Assembly: GCA_900635465.1 (NCBI GenBank)
Contig: LR134135.1
Span: forward strand, 2,294,001 to 2,358,000
Source of the DNA: Lelliottia amnigena
Lineage (GTDB): Bacteria; Pseudomonadota; Gammaproteobacteria; Enterobacterales; Enterobacteriaceae
DNA: 64,000 nucleotides
Direction: 5' to 3'
In this document: positions 35,850-46,498 of the stretch, piece after piece
How positions within the stretch are numbered: the stretch's first letter is position 1
How the letters are laid out: the number at the start of each line of letters is the position of its first letter
Notes under the pieces: generated by a model
What the model was told of the DNA's origin: nothing
The model's input: the letters and a program-made list of their open reading frames with translations, nothing else
Database searches by the model: none
Translations under genes and position numbers: made by a program

Positions 35850-37979
35850 ATGCTGGATGTGTCCTGGGACCCTGTCCTTATCGCCATCTCTTTTCTGGTG
35901 GCCTTTATCGCGTCATTTGTGGCATTAGACAGTGCAGGGAAAATCTCGGGTGCAAGCCGGAAAGCGGCGTTCTGGTGGCAGATGGCTGGCGGTATCACCC
36001 TGGGAATTGGCGTTTGGTCCATGCATTTCATCGGAATGCTGTCGATGAAAATGCCGATGGCCATGAGCTATGATTTTTGGCTCACCGCTGCCTCGCTTGG
36101 CGTCGCTATACTGGCCGCCACCTGCGCTATCCATATTGCGGTACCCGGTAATGCCCTTTCTCTTTTACGATGGTTTTTTTCCACTCTGATACTGAGTGCA
36201 GGCGTCGTTGCTATGCACTATATCGGGATGGCCGCGTTAATGTTCCACGATCAAATTATCTGGAATATGACCATCGTCCTGATTTCGGTGTTGATTGCAA
36301 TCGTGGCTTCAGGTGCCGCACTCTGGCTCGCTTTCCACTTACGCCACAGACATAAAGGTGTGTTTATCAACCGTATCGCGGCCGCTATCGTGATGGGGGT
36401 GGCCATCTGCGCGATGCATTACACCGGAATGAGCGCGGCCGACTTTCAGCATGGCGTACACACAATGTCTGGCGGTGTAGGCGAACTGGATCTTTCAATC
36501 TGGGTGTCGTCCACGACGTTGGTTTTACTGGGGATTATGCTCATCATTTCACTGGTGGACTCTCATTTCCGCACTCAGCGCCTGACCGATAATTTGCGTC
36601 AGTTGAATACTCAGCTGGCGCTGCAGGCACGGTTCGATGTTCTGACGGGCCTTGCCAATCGCCATCAAATGGATATCAGCCTCCAGGACTGTCTTCACAC
36701 CTCGTTGCTGAATAAAAAACAGTTTGCCGTTATGTTTCTTGATATCGACCATTTCAAGCTAATCAATGACGCCTGGGGGCATCAGGTGGGCGATGAGCTG
36801 TTAATCAACGTTGCTCAGCGCATTACTGCCCGGCTGGGAACGGGTATGACCCTCGCCAGGCTGGGCGGTGATGAGTTCATCCTGCTTGTACCCGACTGTG
36901 ATGACGAAAAGATAACGACGCTTTCAATGACCCTTCTGGATGAGATTCGACGCCCCTTTGCGATCGGTGGCCATGCAATCAATGTCACCTTAAGTGTCGG
37001 CGTAAGCCTCTACCCGCAGCACGGCGAAACGCTTCATGAACTCAAATTTACGGCCGATGCAGCGATGTACCACATCAAACAAGGGGGGCGTAACGGTTGG
37101 GCAGTTTACCGTCCGGAGATGTCGAAAAGTATCACGGCGGAACCCGCATTCCTGCAGGATCTTACCCAGGCGCTTGAGCGCGAACAGTTTGAGCTTTGGT
37201 ATCAACCCACCTATCTTGCCGACGCTAACGAGATTCACGGTTTTGAAGCCCTGATTCGCTGGCATCACCCTGAACAAGGTGTGCTTCTGCCTGCGGTTTT
37301 TTTATCCTCGCTCGAAAAAACAGGTTTAATCATTCCCGTTGGCGTTTGGGCGATCGAACAGGCCTGCAGGCAACTGCGATTCTGGTCCGAGCAAGGCTTC
37401 GGTCAGTGGACGCTTTCATTTAATTTGTCCCCTGTTCAATTTGAGCAACAGGATATATTTGAGATAATCACGGGGACCATTCAAAAATATAATCTTGAAC
37501 CTTCACGGCTGATTCTTGAAGTCACCGAAAGTACCGCGCTTAAAAATCTTGAACGTAGCGTCGAATTGTTAAATGCCTTTAGTCATGCTGGCGTTACAGT
37601 CTCTATCGACGATTTCGGCACGGGGTATTCTAACCTGCTCATGTTAAACGTGCTTCCTGCTAAAGAGTTGAAAATTGATAAAACGTTTATCGATAGCATG
37701 CTGGATAACAATAAAAGCCAGAAAATTGTCGAAACAATAATCAACGTGGCCCGCACCATGGATATGGTCGTGGTTGCGGAAGGTATTGAAACTGCTGAAC
37801 AGCAGCAGATACTGGCGAATCTGGGGTGTGATTATCTGCAAGGATATTATTTTTCTCGTCCTCTTCCTGCTGAACAAGTTCCCTGGCTGGTATTACAAAA
37901 CAAGTCCGATAAACAAATTATACCCATTGGTAAAAATCACATGGAACTCCCCCACAATTCACAAAAAAACCATGCCTGA
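35850..37979 (+). CDS. MHYT-GGDEF-EAL cyclic di-GMP protein
   Basis: A 709-residue membrane protein. The N-terminal MHYT sensor has seven predicted membrane helices with repeats MHFIGM (about 58), MHYIGM and MHYTGM, thought to bind a metal and sense gas or redox state. Then GGDEF with an intact RLGGDEF (about 338) and EAL with FEALIRWHHP (about 465), EVTES, DDFGTGYS and LKIDKTF. Both catalytic signatures look complete. The start at 35850 is preferred over a GTG at 35805 because it has a GGGA site and begins directly with the membrane domain. E. coli lacks this gene at the locus. Confidence 0.85.
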   Translation: MLDVSWDPVLIAISFLVAFIASFVALDSAGKISGASRKAAFWWQMAGGITLGIGVWSMHFIGMLSMKMPMAMSYDFWLTAASLGVAILAATCAIHIAVPGNALSLLRWFFSTLILSAGVVAMHYIGMAALMFHDQIIWNMTIVLISVLIAIVASGAALWLAFHLRHRHKGVFINRIAAAIVMGVAICAMHYTGMSAADFQHGVHTMSGGVGELDLSIWVSSTTLVLLGIMLIISLVDSHFRTQRLTDNLRQLNTQLALQARFDVLTGLANRHQMDISLQDCLHTSLLNKKQFAVMFLDIDHFKLINDAWGHQVGDELLINVAQRITARLGTGMTLARLGGDEFILLVPDCDDEKITTLSMTLLDEIRRPFAIGGHAINVTLSVGVSLYPQHGETLHELKFTADAAMYHIKQGGRNGWAVYRPEMSKSITAEPAFLQDLTQALEREQFELWYQPTYLADANEIHGFEALIRWHHPEQGVLLPAVFLSSLEKTGLIIPVGVWAIEQACRQLRFWSEQGFGQWTLSFNLSPVQFEQQDIFEIITGTIQKYNLEPSRLILEVTESTALKNLERSVELLNAFSHAGVTVSIDDFGTGYSNLLMLNVLPAKELKIDKTFIDSMLDNNKSQKIVETIINVARTMDMVVVAEGIETAEQQQILANLGCDYLQGYYFSRPLPAEQVPWLVLQNKSDKQIIPIGKNHMELPHNSQKNHA

Positions 37980-38070
37980 TGTGATGAAGTAGAGTATGTT
38001 TTAAATAAGCCCACGCGTGAACATTCCGTCGTGGACATCAGGCAGCGGTACTGATGAATGGGAACAATCT

Positions 38071-39303
38071 ATGTCGCTACCCAGCTACGAAGCGCTCAAT
38101 TTTATCAAAACACCCGTTTGGATAGTCTCATCCGTTTCTGAGCAGGTTATATTCGCCAACGTCACGGCGACTGCCTTGATGATGAATAAAACGCTCAACG
38201 ATATGCGTAACGGGGTTTTTTCAGCAAATGCGCAGCATCAGCTTTCTATGTATGTCCCGGACCTTAAATCTGACCTGGATATCATCGAAGTCTGGACCGT
38301 CTGGCGCGACCAGCAAGAAACGACGCTAAGCTCTCGCCTGTCACTTGCCCATGACGAAAACATGGGTGATGTGATTATATTTGAGGGCATTGCGTCTCAA
38401 ATATCGTCGGGACTTAAAGCCAGTCGATCGGCGAATTATCAGCGCAAAAAACAGGGTTTTTACGCCCGTTTTTTTCTGACAAACAGCGCCCCAATGTTGC
38501 TGATTGATACCGCGCGTGATGGTCAAATTGTGGACGCCAATTTGGCAGCCCTGAATTTCTACGGCTACACCCATGATGTGATATGCAGCAAACACACCTG
38601 GGAAATAAACACGCTAGGCCGCGACATTTTACCGATCATGAATGAGGTTGCGCGCCTTCCCGGCGGGCATAAACCGCTTAATTTTGTTCACCGCCTCGCA
38701 GATGGTTCAACCCGCCATGTTCAAACTTACGCCGGCCCGATTGAAATCTATGGCGATAAATTGATGCTGTGTATCGTTCATGATATCACCGAACAGAAGC
38801 GGTTAGAGCAGGAGCTGGAACACGCCGCGATGCGAGATTCGATGACAGGTCTGCTTAATCGTCGACAATTTTACCGCATCACCGAGCAAACCAACCCGTC
38901 GTTTTTACCTGTTCAGAACCAGTTCAGCTTATTGTTGGTTGATACCGACCATTTTAAAAACATCAATGATGTTTTCGGGCATCTGAAAGGCGATGAAGTC
39001 TTGATTTCGCTTTCGCGTACGCTCGAAGCATGCAGCCGGAAGGACGATTATGTGTTCCGCTGGGGCGGAGAAGAGTTTGTCATTCTGTTACCGCGCACGC
39101 CACTGGATGTCGCAATGCAGGTTGCCGAAACCATTCGCGCGGCGGTTGCACGCATCGCGATTCCCGGTCTGCCCCGCTTTACCGTGAGTATTGGCGTGGC
39201 ACGCCACAATTCTGATGAAAGCATTGATGAGCTTTTTAAACGGGTTGATGATGCGCTGTATCGCGCTAAAAATGATGGACGCAATAAAGTTTTGGCAGCC
39301 TAA
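38071..39303 (+). CDS. dgcM: DgcM (YdaM) diguanylate cyclase
   Basis: A 410-residue protein, the same length as E. coli DgcM. It contains PAS domains (SAPMLLIDTARDGQIVDANL, then NFVHRLADGSTRHVQTYAGP) and a GGDEF domain with GGEEF (about 331-335). In E. coli DgcM with MlrA activates csgD in the curli pathway. The long shared block KASRSANYQRKKQGFYARFF supports orthology. Start at 38071 (MSLPSYEALNF) is better than 38017 by length. It lies about 90 bases after the MHYT gene and probably forms a signalling unit with it. Confidence 0.9.
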   Translation: MSLPSYEALNFIKTPVWIVSSVSEQVIFANVTATALMMNKTLNDMRNGVFSANAQHQLSMYVPDLKSDLDIIEVWTVWRDQQETTLSSRLSLAHDENMGDVIIFEGIASQISSGLKASRSANYQRKKQGFYARFFLTNSAPMLLIDTARDGQIVDANLAALNFYGYTHDVICSKHTWEINTLGRDILPIMNEVARLPGGHKPLNFVHRLADGSTRHVQTYAGPIEIYGDKLMLCIVHDITEQKRLEQELEHAAMRDSMTGLLNRRQFYRITEQTNPSFLPVQNQFSLLLVDTDHFKNINDVFGHLKGDEVLISLSRTLEACSRKDDYVFRWGGEEFVILLPRTPLDVAMQVAETIRAAVARIAIPGLPRFTVSIGVARHNSDESIDELFKRVDDALYRAKNDGRNKVLAA

Positions 39304-39377
39304 GAACTGGAGTATTGATTAAAGCCTCGTTACAATGCCCCGCTAGATTAACGGATTTCAGGTGGGTAGCTTTTGCT

Positions 39378-39518
39378 ATGGAAAAAACAGAAGTCATACT
39401 CATCCTAATTATTTTACTGATTATTATATTTGGCTTGTGGTTTATTTTTAGCGGCCAGATGTGGCATTTAGCAGCGTTTCTGGAAAACTGGCTTTACCCT
39501 GCGATCTATGCGCCATGA
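39378..39518 (+). CDS. Small inner-membrane protein, 46 residues
   Basis: MEKTEVILILIILLIIIFGL begins a single-helix protein ending ENWLYPAIYAP. It is one hydrophobic segment with acidic N-terminus, suggesting an inner-membrane small protein. It follows dgcM by 75 bases. The ATG at 39378 is more credible than 39315. No family is recognised. Confidence 0.55.
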   Translation: MEKTEVILILIILLIIIFGLWFIFSGQMWHLAAFLENWLYPAIYAP

Positions 39519-39643
39519 TGCACGTATAACCCATTGTTTCAACTACTGTAATTGTGCGCTTTAACCACAAGAAAACAACGCATAATATAGCAATGGTTAC
39601 CCTCCGTGATGGGTTAACACAGTATTAATCATTGGCTTATGTT

Positions 39644-39667
39644 GCCCGTTCTCTGACGGGCTTTTTT
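39644..39667 (+). terminator. Terminator behind the small membrane protein
   Basis: GCCCGT and ACGGGC pair around TCTCTG and are followed by six Ts. A second hairpin (GGTTACCC/GGGTTAAC) lies about 20 bases before it. Confidence 0.8.
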
Positions 39668-39686
39668 ATTTTTTCCGGCTGATAAA

Positions 39687-41303
39687 TTAGTGTTTGTCGA
39701 TATACATCGTCCGGCTATAAGCCACATCTTCCGCATTATTTATCGGATAACCTTTCACCCACGGCTTAATCAAACGCCCATTGGTATATTGATAAATGGG
39801 TGCAATAGGCGCTTTTTCAGCAAGGATTTTCTCTGCTGAATTGTAATCCGCATTCCGTGCTTTTACCGTCGTTTCCAGCGTCGCCTGATTGATGATTTTA
39901 TCGTAAGCCGGATCGTTAAAGCGTGAGATGTTACCTGTGTGCGTTGAAGTGAGCAGCGACAGGAACGTTGAAGGCTCATTGTAATCGCCGACCCAGGAGG
40001 CGCGAATCACGTCGAAATTACCGGTATTGCGGCTGTCGATATACGTTTTCCACTCCTGGTTTTGCAACTTCACGTCTACGCCCAGATTTTTCTTCCACAT
40101 CGAGGCCACCGCAATCGCGATTTTTTGATGGTTTTCAGACGTGTTGTACAGCAGAGTAAGTTTAAGCGGGCGCTGAGGACCATAGCCTGCGGCCTGAAGC
40201 AGCATTTTTGCCTGCGCGTTTAGCTCTGCTTGCGACATCTGCTCAAACGGTGACGGTTCAGCCGTAAAACCTGCCGTCACATCAGGGGTAAAATGCCAGG
40301 CCGGTTTCTCACCGGTTCCCAGGACTTTCTCTGCCATGATCCGCCGGTCAATCGTCATACTCAACGCCAGACGCACGCGCGAGTCCGCAGTCGGTCCTTT
40401 TTGGGTATTAAACGCATAATAATATGTGCCAAGCTGTGGCGGTGTATAAACCTGCCCCGGAATGTCTTTCAGCAGCTTCTGGTAAAGATTTTTGGGGAAC
40501 GATTCGGTGATATCAATATCCCCTGCCAGATAACGTTTCGTGGCTGATGATTCCTGATTGAGCGGCACAAACGTCACTTTTTGCAGCACCGTCTTGCCGT
40601 TGTCCCAGTAATGGGTATTGGGCTCAACAACCAGTTTTTCGTTCACCACGCGGTCTTTTAAAACATATGCCCCGTTACCGACCAGCGCACCAGGTCGAGT
40701 CCAGTCTTTATTGCCCTCGACGTTGGCTTTCTGAACCGGATAAAAAGCAAAACTCGCCGTCAGATTGGCAAACCACGGCAACGGTTTATCCAGCTGTACG
40801 CGTAGCGTTTTGGCATCAACAGCCGCCACGCCCAGTGAATTCGGCAGTGCTTTACCATCGATAATGTTCTGCGCATTCGTGATCCCCGCCAGCGCCGCAA
40901 ACCATGCGAACGGCGAGGTCGTTTTAGGATCGACGAGACGCTGCCAGCTATAAACAAAATCTTCTGCCGTCACCGGAGTGCCATCAGACCACTTAGCGTT
41001 ATCGCGCAAAGTAAACGTCCAGGTGCGGTTGTCATTACTTTGCCATTTTGACGCCACCCCAGGAATCAACGCGCCCTTTTCATTCTGATTCACCAGGCCT
41101 TCAAACAGATCCCGGATAACCTGAATTTCGGGCAAACCTACGGCCTTCGCCGGGTCGAGCGATGCTGGCTCATCTTTGATATGACGCACCAGCTCCTGTT
41201 TTTGTGCCAGCACGGTTCCCGAAGGAACATCAGCCGCATAAGAATAAGATGAGAGTCCGCACAACCAAAGTGCGGTACAGAGCAGCGAGACAGGATGCTT
41301 CAT
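39687..41303 (-). CDS. mppA: MppA, murein tripeptide-binding protein
   Basis: A 538-residue OppA-like binding protein with a signal peptide (MKHPVSLLCTALWLCGLSSY, cleavage near AYA-AD). It binds L-Ala-gamma-D-Glu-meso-DAP and passes it to the OppBCDF permease for murein recycling. SBP family 5 features LDPAKAVGLPEIQVIRDLFE and YNEPSTFLSLLTSTHTGN are present. The frame is intact. The start at 41303 has AGGGGAT before it. mpaA is divergent. Confidence 0.95.
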   Translation of the reverse strand: MKHPVSLLCTALWLCGLSSYSYAADVPSGTVLAQKQELVRHIKDEPASLDPAKAVGLPEIQVIRDLFEGLVNQNEKGALIPGVASKWQSNDNRTWTFTLRDNAKWSDGTPVTAEDFVYSWQRLVDPKTTSPFAWFAALAGITNAQNIIDGKALPNSLGVAAVDAKTLRVQLDKPLPWFANLTASFAFYPVQKANVEGNKDWTRPGALVGNGAYVLKDRVVNEKLVVEPNTHYWDNGKTVLQKVTFVPLNQESSATKRYLAGDIDITESFPKNLYQKLLKDIPGQVYTPPQLGTYYYAFNTQKGPTADSRVRLALSMTIDRRIMAEKVLGTGEKPAWHFTPDVTAGFTAEPSPFEQMSQAELNAQAKMLLQAAGYGPQRPLKLTLLYNTSENHQKIAIAVASMWKKNLGVDVKLQNQEWKTYIDSRNTGNFDVIRASWVGDYNEPSTFLSLLTSTHTGNISRFNDPAYDKIINQATLETTVKARNADYNSAEKILAEKAPIAPIYQYTNGRLIKPWVKGYPINNAEDVAYSRTMYIDKH

Positions 41304-41487
41304 AAGATCCCCTTTAAAATGATCGGTGACGAGCAGATGCGTAATTATTTGTTTCAAAACAGAGAAATGCAAACTTCTTACCGCGTAAAGGTGATATCTG
41401 GCTAAATTCTCCTCATGCTGAAACTATTTGATTAACCGTGAGTTTTACACAACACTGGCAGTTATAAGCCCTTTATCAGGATTTCCT

Positions 41488-42201
41488 ATGTCACCCAACC
41501 GCCCCAGAACGGAACGTGGCGTATTTCCACGTGGGACCGAACACTATGGCCGCTCGTTTTTGGGCGCGCCACTGATTTGGTTCCCCGCCCCACAGGCCGA
41601 TCGTCACAGTGGATTAATTATTGCGGGTACGCACGGGGATGAAAATTCATCGATCGTGACGCTCTCCTGCGCGCTACGAACGCTGGCCCCTGAGCGACGT
41701 CGTCACCATGTGGTGCTGACGGTCAACCCAGATGGCTGCCAGTTGGGATTGCGCGCCAACGCGCGCGGTGTCGATCTCAATCGTAATTTCCCTGCGGCCA
41801 ACTGGCGAGCAGGCGAAACGGTATACCGCTGGAACAGTGCCGCAGAAGAACGAGACGTGGTGCTGTTGACCGGCGATAAGCCCGGCTCAGAACCGGAAAC
41901 TCAAGCGTTGTGTCAGCTCATTCATCACCTTCATCCCGCATGGGTCGTTTCGTTTCACGACCCGTTGGCTTGCATCGAAGATCCGCGTCACACGGCGTTA
42001 GGCGAGTGGCTGGCGGACGCATTTTCGCTACCGCTGGTAACGAGCGTGGGATACGAAACGCCCGGCTCATTTGGCAGCTGGTGCGCGGATCTCGGGCTCC
42101 ATTGCATCACAGCGGAATTCCCGCCCGTCTCCTCTGACGACGCGAGCGAGAAATACCTGGAGGCTATGACGAGCCTACTGCGCTGGCAATCTCAGAGATG
42201 A
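41488..42201 (+). CDS. mpaA: MpaA, murein peptide amidase A
   Basis: A 237-residue M14-type zinc carboxypeptidase that cuts the gamma-D-Glu-DAP bond of the murein tripeptide. Zinc ligands are in GTHGDE (His-x-x-Glu) and SFHDP, with catalytic Glu in ITAEFP. Start at MSPNRPRTERGVFPRG corresponds to E. coli. The end overlaps that of converging ycjG by 10 bases. With mppA and ycjG it forms a recycling cluster. Confidence 0.93.
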   Translation: MSPNRPRTERGVFPRGTEHYGRSFLGAPLIWFPAPQADRHSGLIIAGTHGDENSSIVTLSCALRTLAPERRRHHVVLTVNPDGCQLGLRANARGVDLNRNFPAANWRAGETVYRWNSAAEERDVVLLTGDKPGSEPETQALCQLIHHLHPAWVVSFHDPLACIEDPRHTALGEWLADAFSLPLVTSVGYETPGSFGSWCADLGLHCITAEFPPVSSDDASEKYLEAMTSLLRWQSQR

Positions 42202-43160
42202 AGCGTACCGGTGGTGAAATTCAACGCCGGTGAAACATCCACCGCGAGCCAGGTGGGTCCATCAAGATCGGCAAAGCTGACCTGCTCCGCCAGCGGAAGC
42301 GCAGCCGTAATGGCGCGTGAGGTGCAAAGCATACAGCCCAGCATGAGTGCAAAGCCCTCTGCACGCGCCTGTTTTGCCAGCGCCAACGCTTCGGTTAAGC
42401 CGCCCGTCTTATCAAGCTTGATGTTAACCATTTCATAACGCCCCTTCAGGCTCGTCAGATTTTCACGAGTATGGCAGCTTTCATCCGCGCAAATGGGCAG
42501 CGGATGAATGAAATTCGCCAGCGTCGCATCATCCTGCGCCGGTAATGGCTGCTCAAGCATCGCCACCCCCAGATCCGCGAGCAACTGGCAGCGAGCAGCC
42601 AATCCTTCACTTTTCCAGGATTCATTGGCATCAACAATCAGCGTCGCATCGGGGACCGCACCACGAATCGCCACCATACGTTCGCTGATTAAATGATCGT
42701 CTATTTTCACCTTCAGCAAACGCGCGCCAGCCTCATACAGTGCTTTTGCGCTGGCGGCCATCTGTTCGGGCTCACCGATAACGACGGTTTGGGCCGTGAC
42801 AATGGTTTGCGGTAACACCACACCTACCGCGCCGGAAATAGTCTGGTGATTTTTCTGCGCCTCAAGCGACCACAGTGCGCAATCCACGGCGTTACGCGCT
42901 GCACCTGCGGGCAAAAGACGTTGCAAAGCCTCACGCGTCAGGCCTCTTTCGAGGTCGGGCAGGATTGTCATGACCTGTGCCATAACCGATGCGAGACTCT
43001 CGCCATAGCGCGGATAGGGTGTGCATTCCCCGATGCCCTTTATGTCATCTTCTTCAATTTCAACAACCACGACGCTCGCTTCACTGCGACTGCCACGAGA
43101 GATCACAAACGGGGTATGCAATGGCCATGCTTCTTCATAGACCTTGACGTTTCTCATCAC
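42192..43160 (-). CDS. ycjG: YcjG, L-Ala-D/L-Glu epimerase
   Basis: A 322-residue enolase-superfamily enzyme that epimerises L-Ala-D-Glu to L-Ala-L-Glu during murein recycling. Catalytic lysines are in LLKVKID (about 150) and NIKLDKTGG (about 248). Metal ligands fall in VDANESW, MLEQPL and CADESCH. The reading frame is intact. ATG at 43160 or 43157 (MMRNV) cannot be told apart. Confidence 0.93.
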   Translation of the reverse strand: MMRNVKVYEEAWPLHTPFVISRGSRSEASVVVVEIEEDDIKGIGECTPYPRYGESLASVMAQVMTILPDLERGLTREALQRLLPAGAARNAVDCALWSLEAQKNHQTISGAVGVVLPQTIVTAQTVVIGEPEQMAASAKALYEAGARLLKVKIDDHLISERMVAIRGAVPDATLIVDANESWKSEGLAARCQLLADLGVAMLEQPLPAQDDATLANFIHPLPICADESCHTRENLTSLKGRYEMVNIKLDKTGGLTEALALAKQARAEGFALMLGCMLCTSRAITAALPLAEQVSFADLDGPTWLAVDVSPALNFTTGTLHL

Positions 43161-43252
43161 TCGCTCCTGTAAGGCAAATTTGGTTTGCCGTGTTATCTGC
43201 TGATGTCATACACTACCTACGACGTTAACTATTTGTAAACAGGAAGATATCT

Positions 43253-43759
43253 ATGACACAACTCGTTCATTTTCAGGGCAACCCAGTTTCTGTTGCAGGC
43301 TCTATTCCCCAGGCTGGCAGCAAAGCGCAGGCTTTTACCCTCGTAGCGAAAGACCTGTCTGATGTAACGTTGGGCCAGTTTGCTGGCAAACGCAAAGTTC
43401 TGAATATTTTCCCAAGCATTGATACCGGCGTTTGTGCAGCCTCCGTGCGCAAATTTAACCAGCTGGCGACTGAAATGGACAACACCGTAGTGCTGTGCAT
43501 TTCCGCTGACCTGCCGTTCGCCCAGTCCCGCTTCTGCGGTGCAGAAGGTCTGAGCAACGTCATCACCCTTTCCACCCTGCGTAGCCCGGATTTCCTCGAA
43601 AACTACGGCGTAGGGATCGCAGAAGGCGCTCTGAAAGGCCTGACTGCGCGTGCCGTACTGGTCATCGATGAAAACGACACCGTTGTTTTCAGTGAACTGG
43701 TCAACGAAATCACCAACGAACCGGATTACACCGCTGCGCTGGACGTGTTAAAAGCGTGA
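43253..43759 (+). CDS. tpx: Tpx, thiol peroxidase
   Basis: A 168-residue periplasm-associated atypical 2-Cys peroxiredoxin. Peroxidatic Cys61 is in [12 protein letters not shown] and resolving Cys95 in SRFCGAEG. It reduces lipid hydroperoxides with thioredoxin. The start is preceded by AGGAAGAT. The frame is intact. Confidence 0.97.
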   Translation: MTQLVHFQGNPVSVAGSIPQAGSKAQAFTLVAKDLSDVTLGQFAGKRKVLNIFPSIDTGVCAASVRKFNQLATEMDNTVVLCISADLPFAQSRFCGAEGLSNVITLSTLRSPDFLENYGVGIAEGALKGLTARAVLVIDENDTVVFSELVNEITNEPDYTAALDVLKA

Positions 43760-43762
43760 GTG

Positions 43763-43789
43763 AAAAAAAAGCCTCCATCTGGAGGCTTT
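43763..43789. terminator. Bidirectional terminator between tpx and tyrR
   Basis: AAAGCCTCCA and TGGAGGCTTT form a stem with an A-run on one side and Ts on the other, so it can serve both converging genes. Confidence 0.85.
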
Positions 43790-43795
43790 CTACTT

Positions 43796-45340
43796 TTATG
43801 ACTCTTCTGTTTTCTTCTGATTCAAACCGTATTCGCGCAGCTTATTGGCGATCGCCGTATGCGAAACACCTAACCGTTTCGCCAGTTTACGCGTGCTGGG
43901 ATAGTTGCGATAAAGCTGGGTCAGGACAGAGCGCTCAAAACGGCTGGTGATATCGTCCAGCGATCCTTCCATCGCTTCTTCGCCAACCGCCAGGGTTCCG
44001 GCATCATAATCTGGCAGCAGGACGTCCTGAGGACGTAATTCATATCCTTCAAGCTGGGTCAGTGCGCGATATACCGCATTCTTCAGCTGCCTGATATTCC
44101 CCGGCCAGTTATAGCGCGTCAGCATCGTACCCAGATCGGCAGAGAGCTTCGGACGCGGTACGCCCTGTTCGTCTGCGAAACGCGCCACAAACAGTTCGGT
44201 GAGCGGCATAACGTCTTGTGGACAATCGCGTAGCGGCGGAATGTTCAGCGTCAGCACGTTCAGGCGATAATAGAGATCTTCGCGGAACACCCCTTTCTGA
44301 ACCAGTTCAACAAGATTTTTCTGCGTGGCGCAAATCACACGGACATCAACGTGTACCTCATGATCTTCCCCCACCCGGCGGAACGTGCCGTCATTGAGGA
44401 AGCGCAGCAGTTTGGCCTGCATACGCGGTGACATTTCGCCAATTTCATCCAGGAGAACGGAACCGCCGTTGGCCTGCTCGAAGAACCTTTTTTGCCCTCT
44501 GGGGCATGTCCAAACAGTTCACTTTCAACAGCGTCTTCGGGAATGGATGCGCAGTTTAGCGCCAGATAGGGTTTCGCCGCTCGCGGGCTGGCCGTGTGAA
44601 CCGCATGGGCCAGCAGATCCTTGCCGGTGCCTGTCTCGCCAGTAATGAGCAGCGGTGCGGTGAGATTCGCCAGTTTACGCGCCTGATCGACCACGTGTCG
44701 CATCTTCGGACTGACCGCAATCATCTGGCTAAATGCACCCACATCCTGATTGGAAAGATTCTGCAACTGTCGGCCCATACGAATGGTGGAACGCAACATG
44801 ATCACCGCCCCCGTGAGTACCGCCGCGTCGTTCTCGCCCTGCAAATGAACCGGCGTGATTTCCATCAGGAAATTTTGGCCGTTAATGACAACATGTTCGC
44901 TAAGCGTGCTCTGCGGATTGCTGTCGAGCCACCGCTGAAAATTGAATCCCGCGATCAGCTGTGCAGCAAGATGGTTGCTTGAGTTTTTCCTGGCTTTGGC
45001 CAAACAGCTGGCAACTCGCGAGGTTGGTTCGCTCTACTTTGCCTTTCAAATCCAATGATAAAAAGGGCTCTGGCATCGCTTCGAGCAGCGCGCTGAGCGC
45101 CAAATGTTCACGCTCTGATGGCATCCACGGAACGGTACGCACATCCGTAACGCCAGCGATACGGCGGATTTCCGCCATCAGGCTGCTAAAGGTATTGAAT
45201 TCGATTTCGGCAAAATTGAGATAAATTCGTCCAATGGGATCGATGTCGATGCCGCGTAAATCAATGTCACGCAAAACAAGGAGATCGAGTAACTCGCGGG
45301 TCAGACCGATACGGTCCTGACAGAACACTTCCAGACGCAT
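43796..45340 (-). CDS. tyrR: TyrR, aromatic amino-acid regulator (two compensating indels)
   Basis: Total 515 codons, as expected. ACT domain (MRLEVFCQDRIGLTRELLDL) and PAS domain precede an AAA+ domain with Walker A GETGTGKD (near 230). The sigma-54-interaction motif GAFTGA is absent, as usual for TyrR, which works with sigma-70. A C-terminal helix-turn-helix is KLAKRLGVSHTAIANKLREY. An extra base near 44976 (after EKLK) and a missing one near 44485 (KKGFFEQANGG) break it. Loss would be unusual, and the equal length suggests read errors. Confidence 0.9.
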
Positions 45341-45446
45341 GGGAAATTCACTCTCTAAGCCAGTAGCTTTAAATAATAAGTCAGATATCGTCTGGCTGGA
45401 AGCTCGCTGTCAACAAATATTGACAGCGAGGTGCTTTTTTAGGCGT

Positions 45447-46498
45447 TTACAGCGGCTTTTTGCTCAATGCCTCTTTCAGCTGACCGATCAATTCACGGCG
45501 GAAATCCCCAAGCCGCGGTTTATCATCATCTAGCCAGGGTAAGGGACGGCACAACTCCATCGCTTTGATGCCTAATCGCGCCGTCAGCAGCCCTGCGCCA
45601 ATCCCCTGCGCCGCTCGGGTGGATAACCTTGCGGCCAGATCCTGGGACATCCAGTCCATCCCGACTTCGCGTACCAGTTCACTGGCGCCGGCAAAAGCCA
45701 TATTCAACAGCACCAGACGGAACAGGCGCAAGCGGCTGTAATATCCGAGCTCAATGCCATAGAGGGTGGCAATACGGTTAATCAGTCGCAGATTTCGCCA
45801 CCGCGATAAAAGCCATATCCACCAGCGCCAGAGGGCTGACGGCGATCATCAGCGTGGACTCCGCCGCAGACCGGCTTATCTCCCGACGCGCCTGAGAATC
45901 AAGCACTGGCTGGACAATAGAGGCGTAGAGCGAGACGATTTCGCGATCGCTCTGCGTTTCATGGATCGCGGCATACCAACGCTGAAGCGCGGGGTGCGAC
46001 TGATCAATGCCCGCCTGGCTCGCCAATTTTTCGCAAAAGGCGCGCCCTTTTCCGGTGGCATGGCTGTGTAATAAATCACGCGCCTCATCACGCTCATGCG
46101 CTCGCTGGCGTAAACGCCACAGGCGACGCCATTCTGTCGCGACAGAACCGACACCCGCACCGATAATGAGCGCCCCGGCAGCACAACCGCCCAACGCCAC
46201 CCCAGTCCTGCGTTTGCCACGCATTCATGGTCCACTGAACGCCCTGGCCGACAACGCTGATACCGAATAACGTCAGCCCTGCCGTGACCATCTTCCGCCA
46301 TAAGCTGCGTTTCGGGCGCAGCGCTGCTTCCACGACAGCCTCGGCTGGCCCTTCATCAGACAGCAACTCTTCCGTCACGGCGGGCGCAAAATTATCGGCT
46401 TCCGGCCCGCTAAACGCCTGAGCCGCTTTAAAGGCTTCGGCACGCTCCTGCTCCAGCGTGCCGGGAAAATCAATACGTGGCTTTAAGGGTTCCGTCAT
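45447..46498 (-). CDS. ycjF: YcjF, inner-membrane DUF697 protein (two insertions)
   Basis: Corrected length is 349 residues. It has an N-terminal cytosolic part ([11 protein letters not shown]), two membrane helices (about 70-90 and 100-120) and a DUF697 domain ([40 protein letters not shown]). Its partner YcjX is upstream and overlaps by 4 bases. Extra bases are in the C4 run at 46200-46203 and near 45801. Role: envelope/heat stress, details unknown. Confidence 0.88.
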
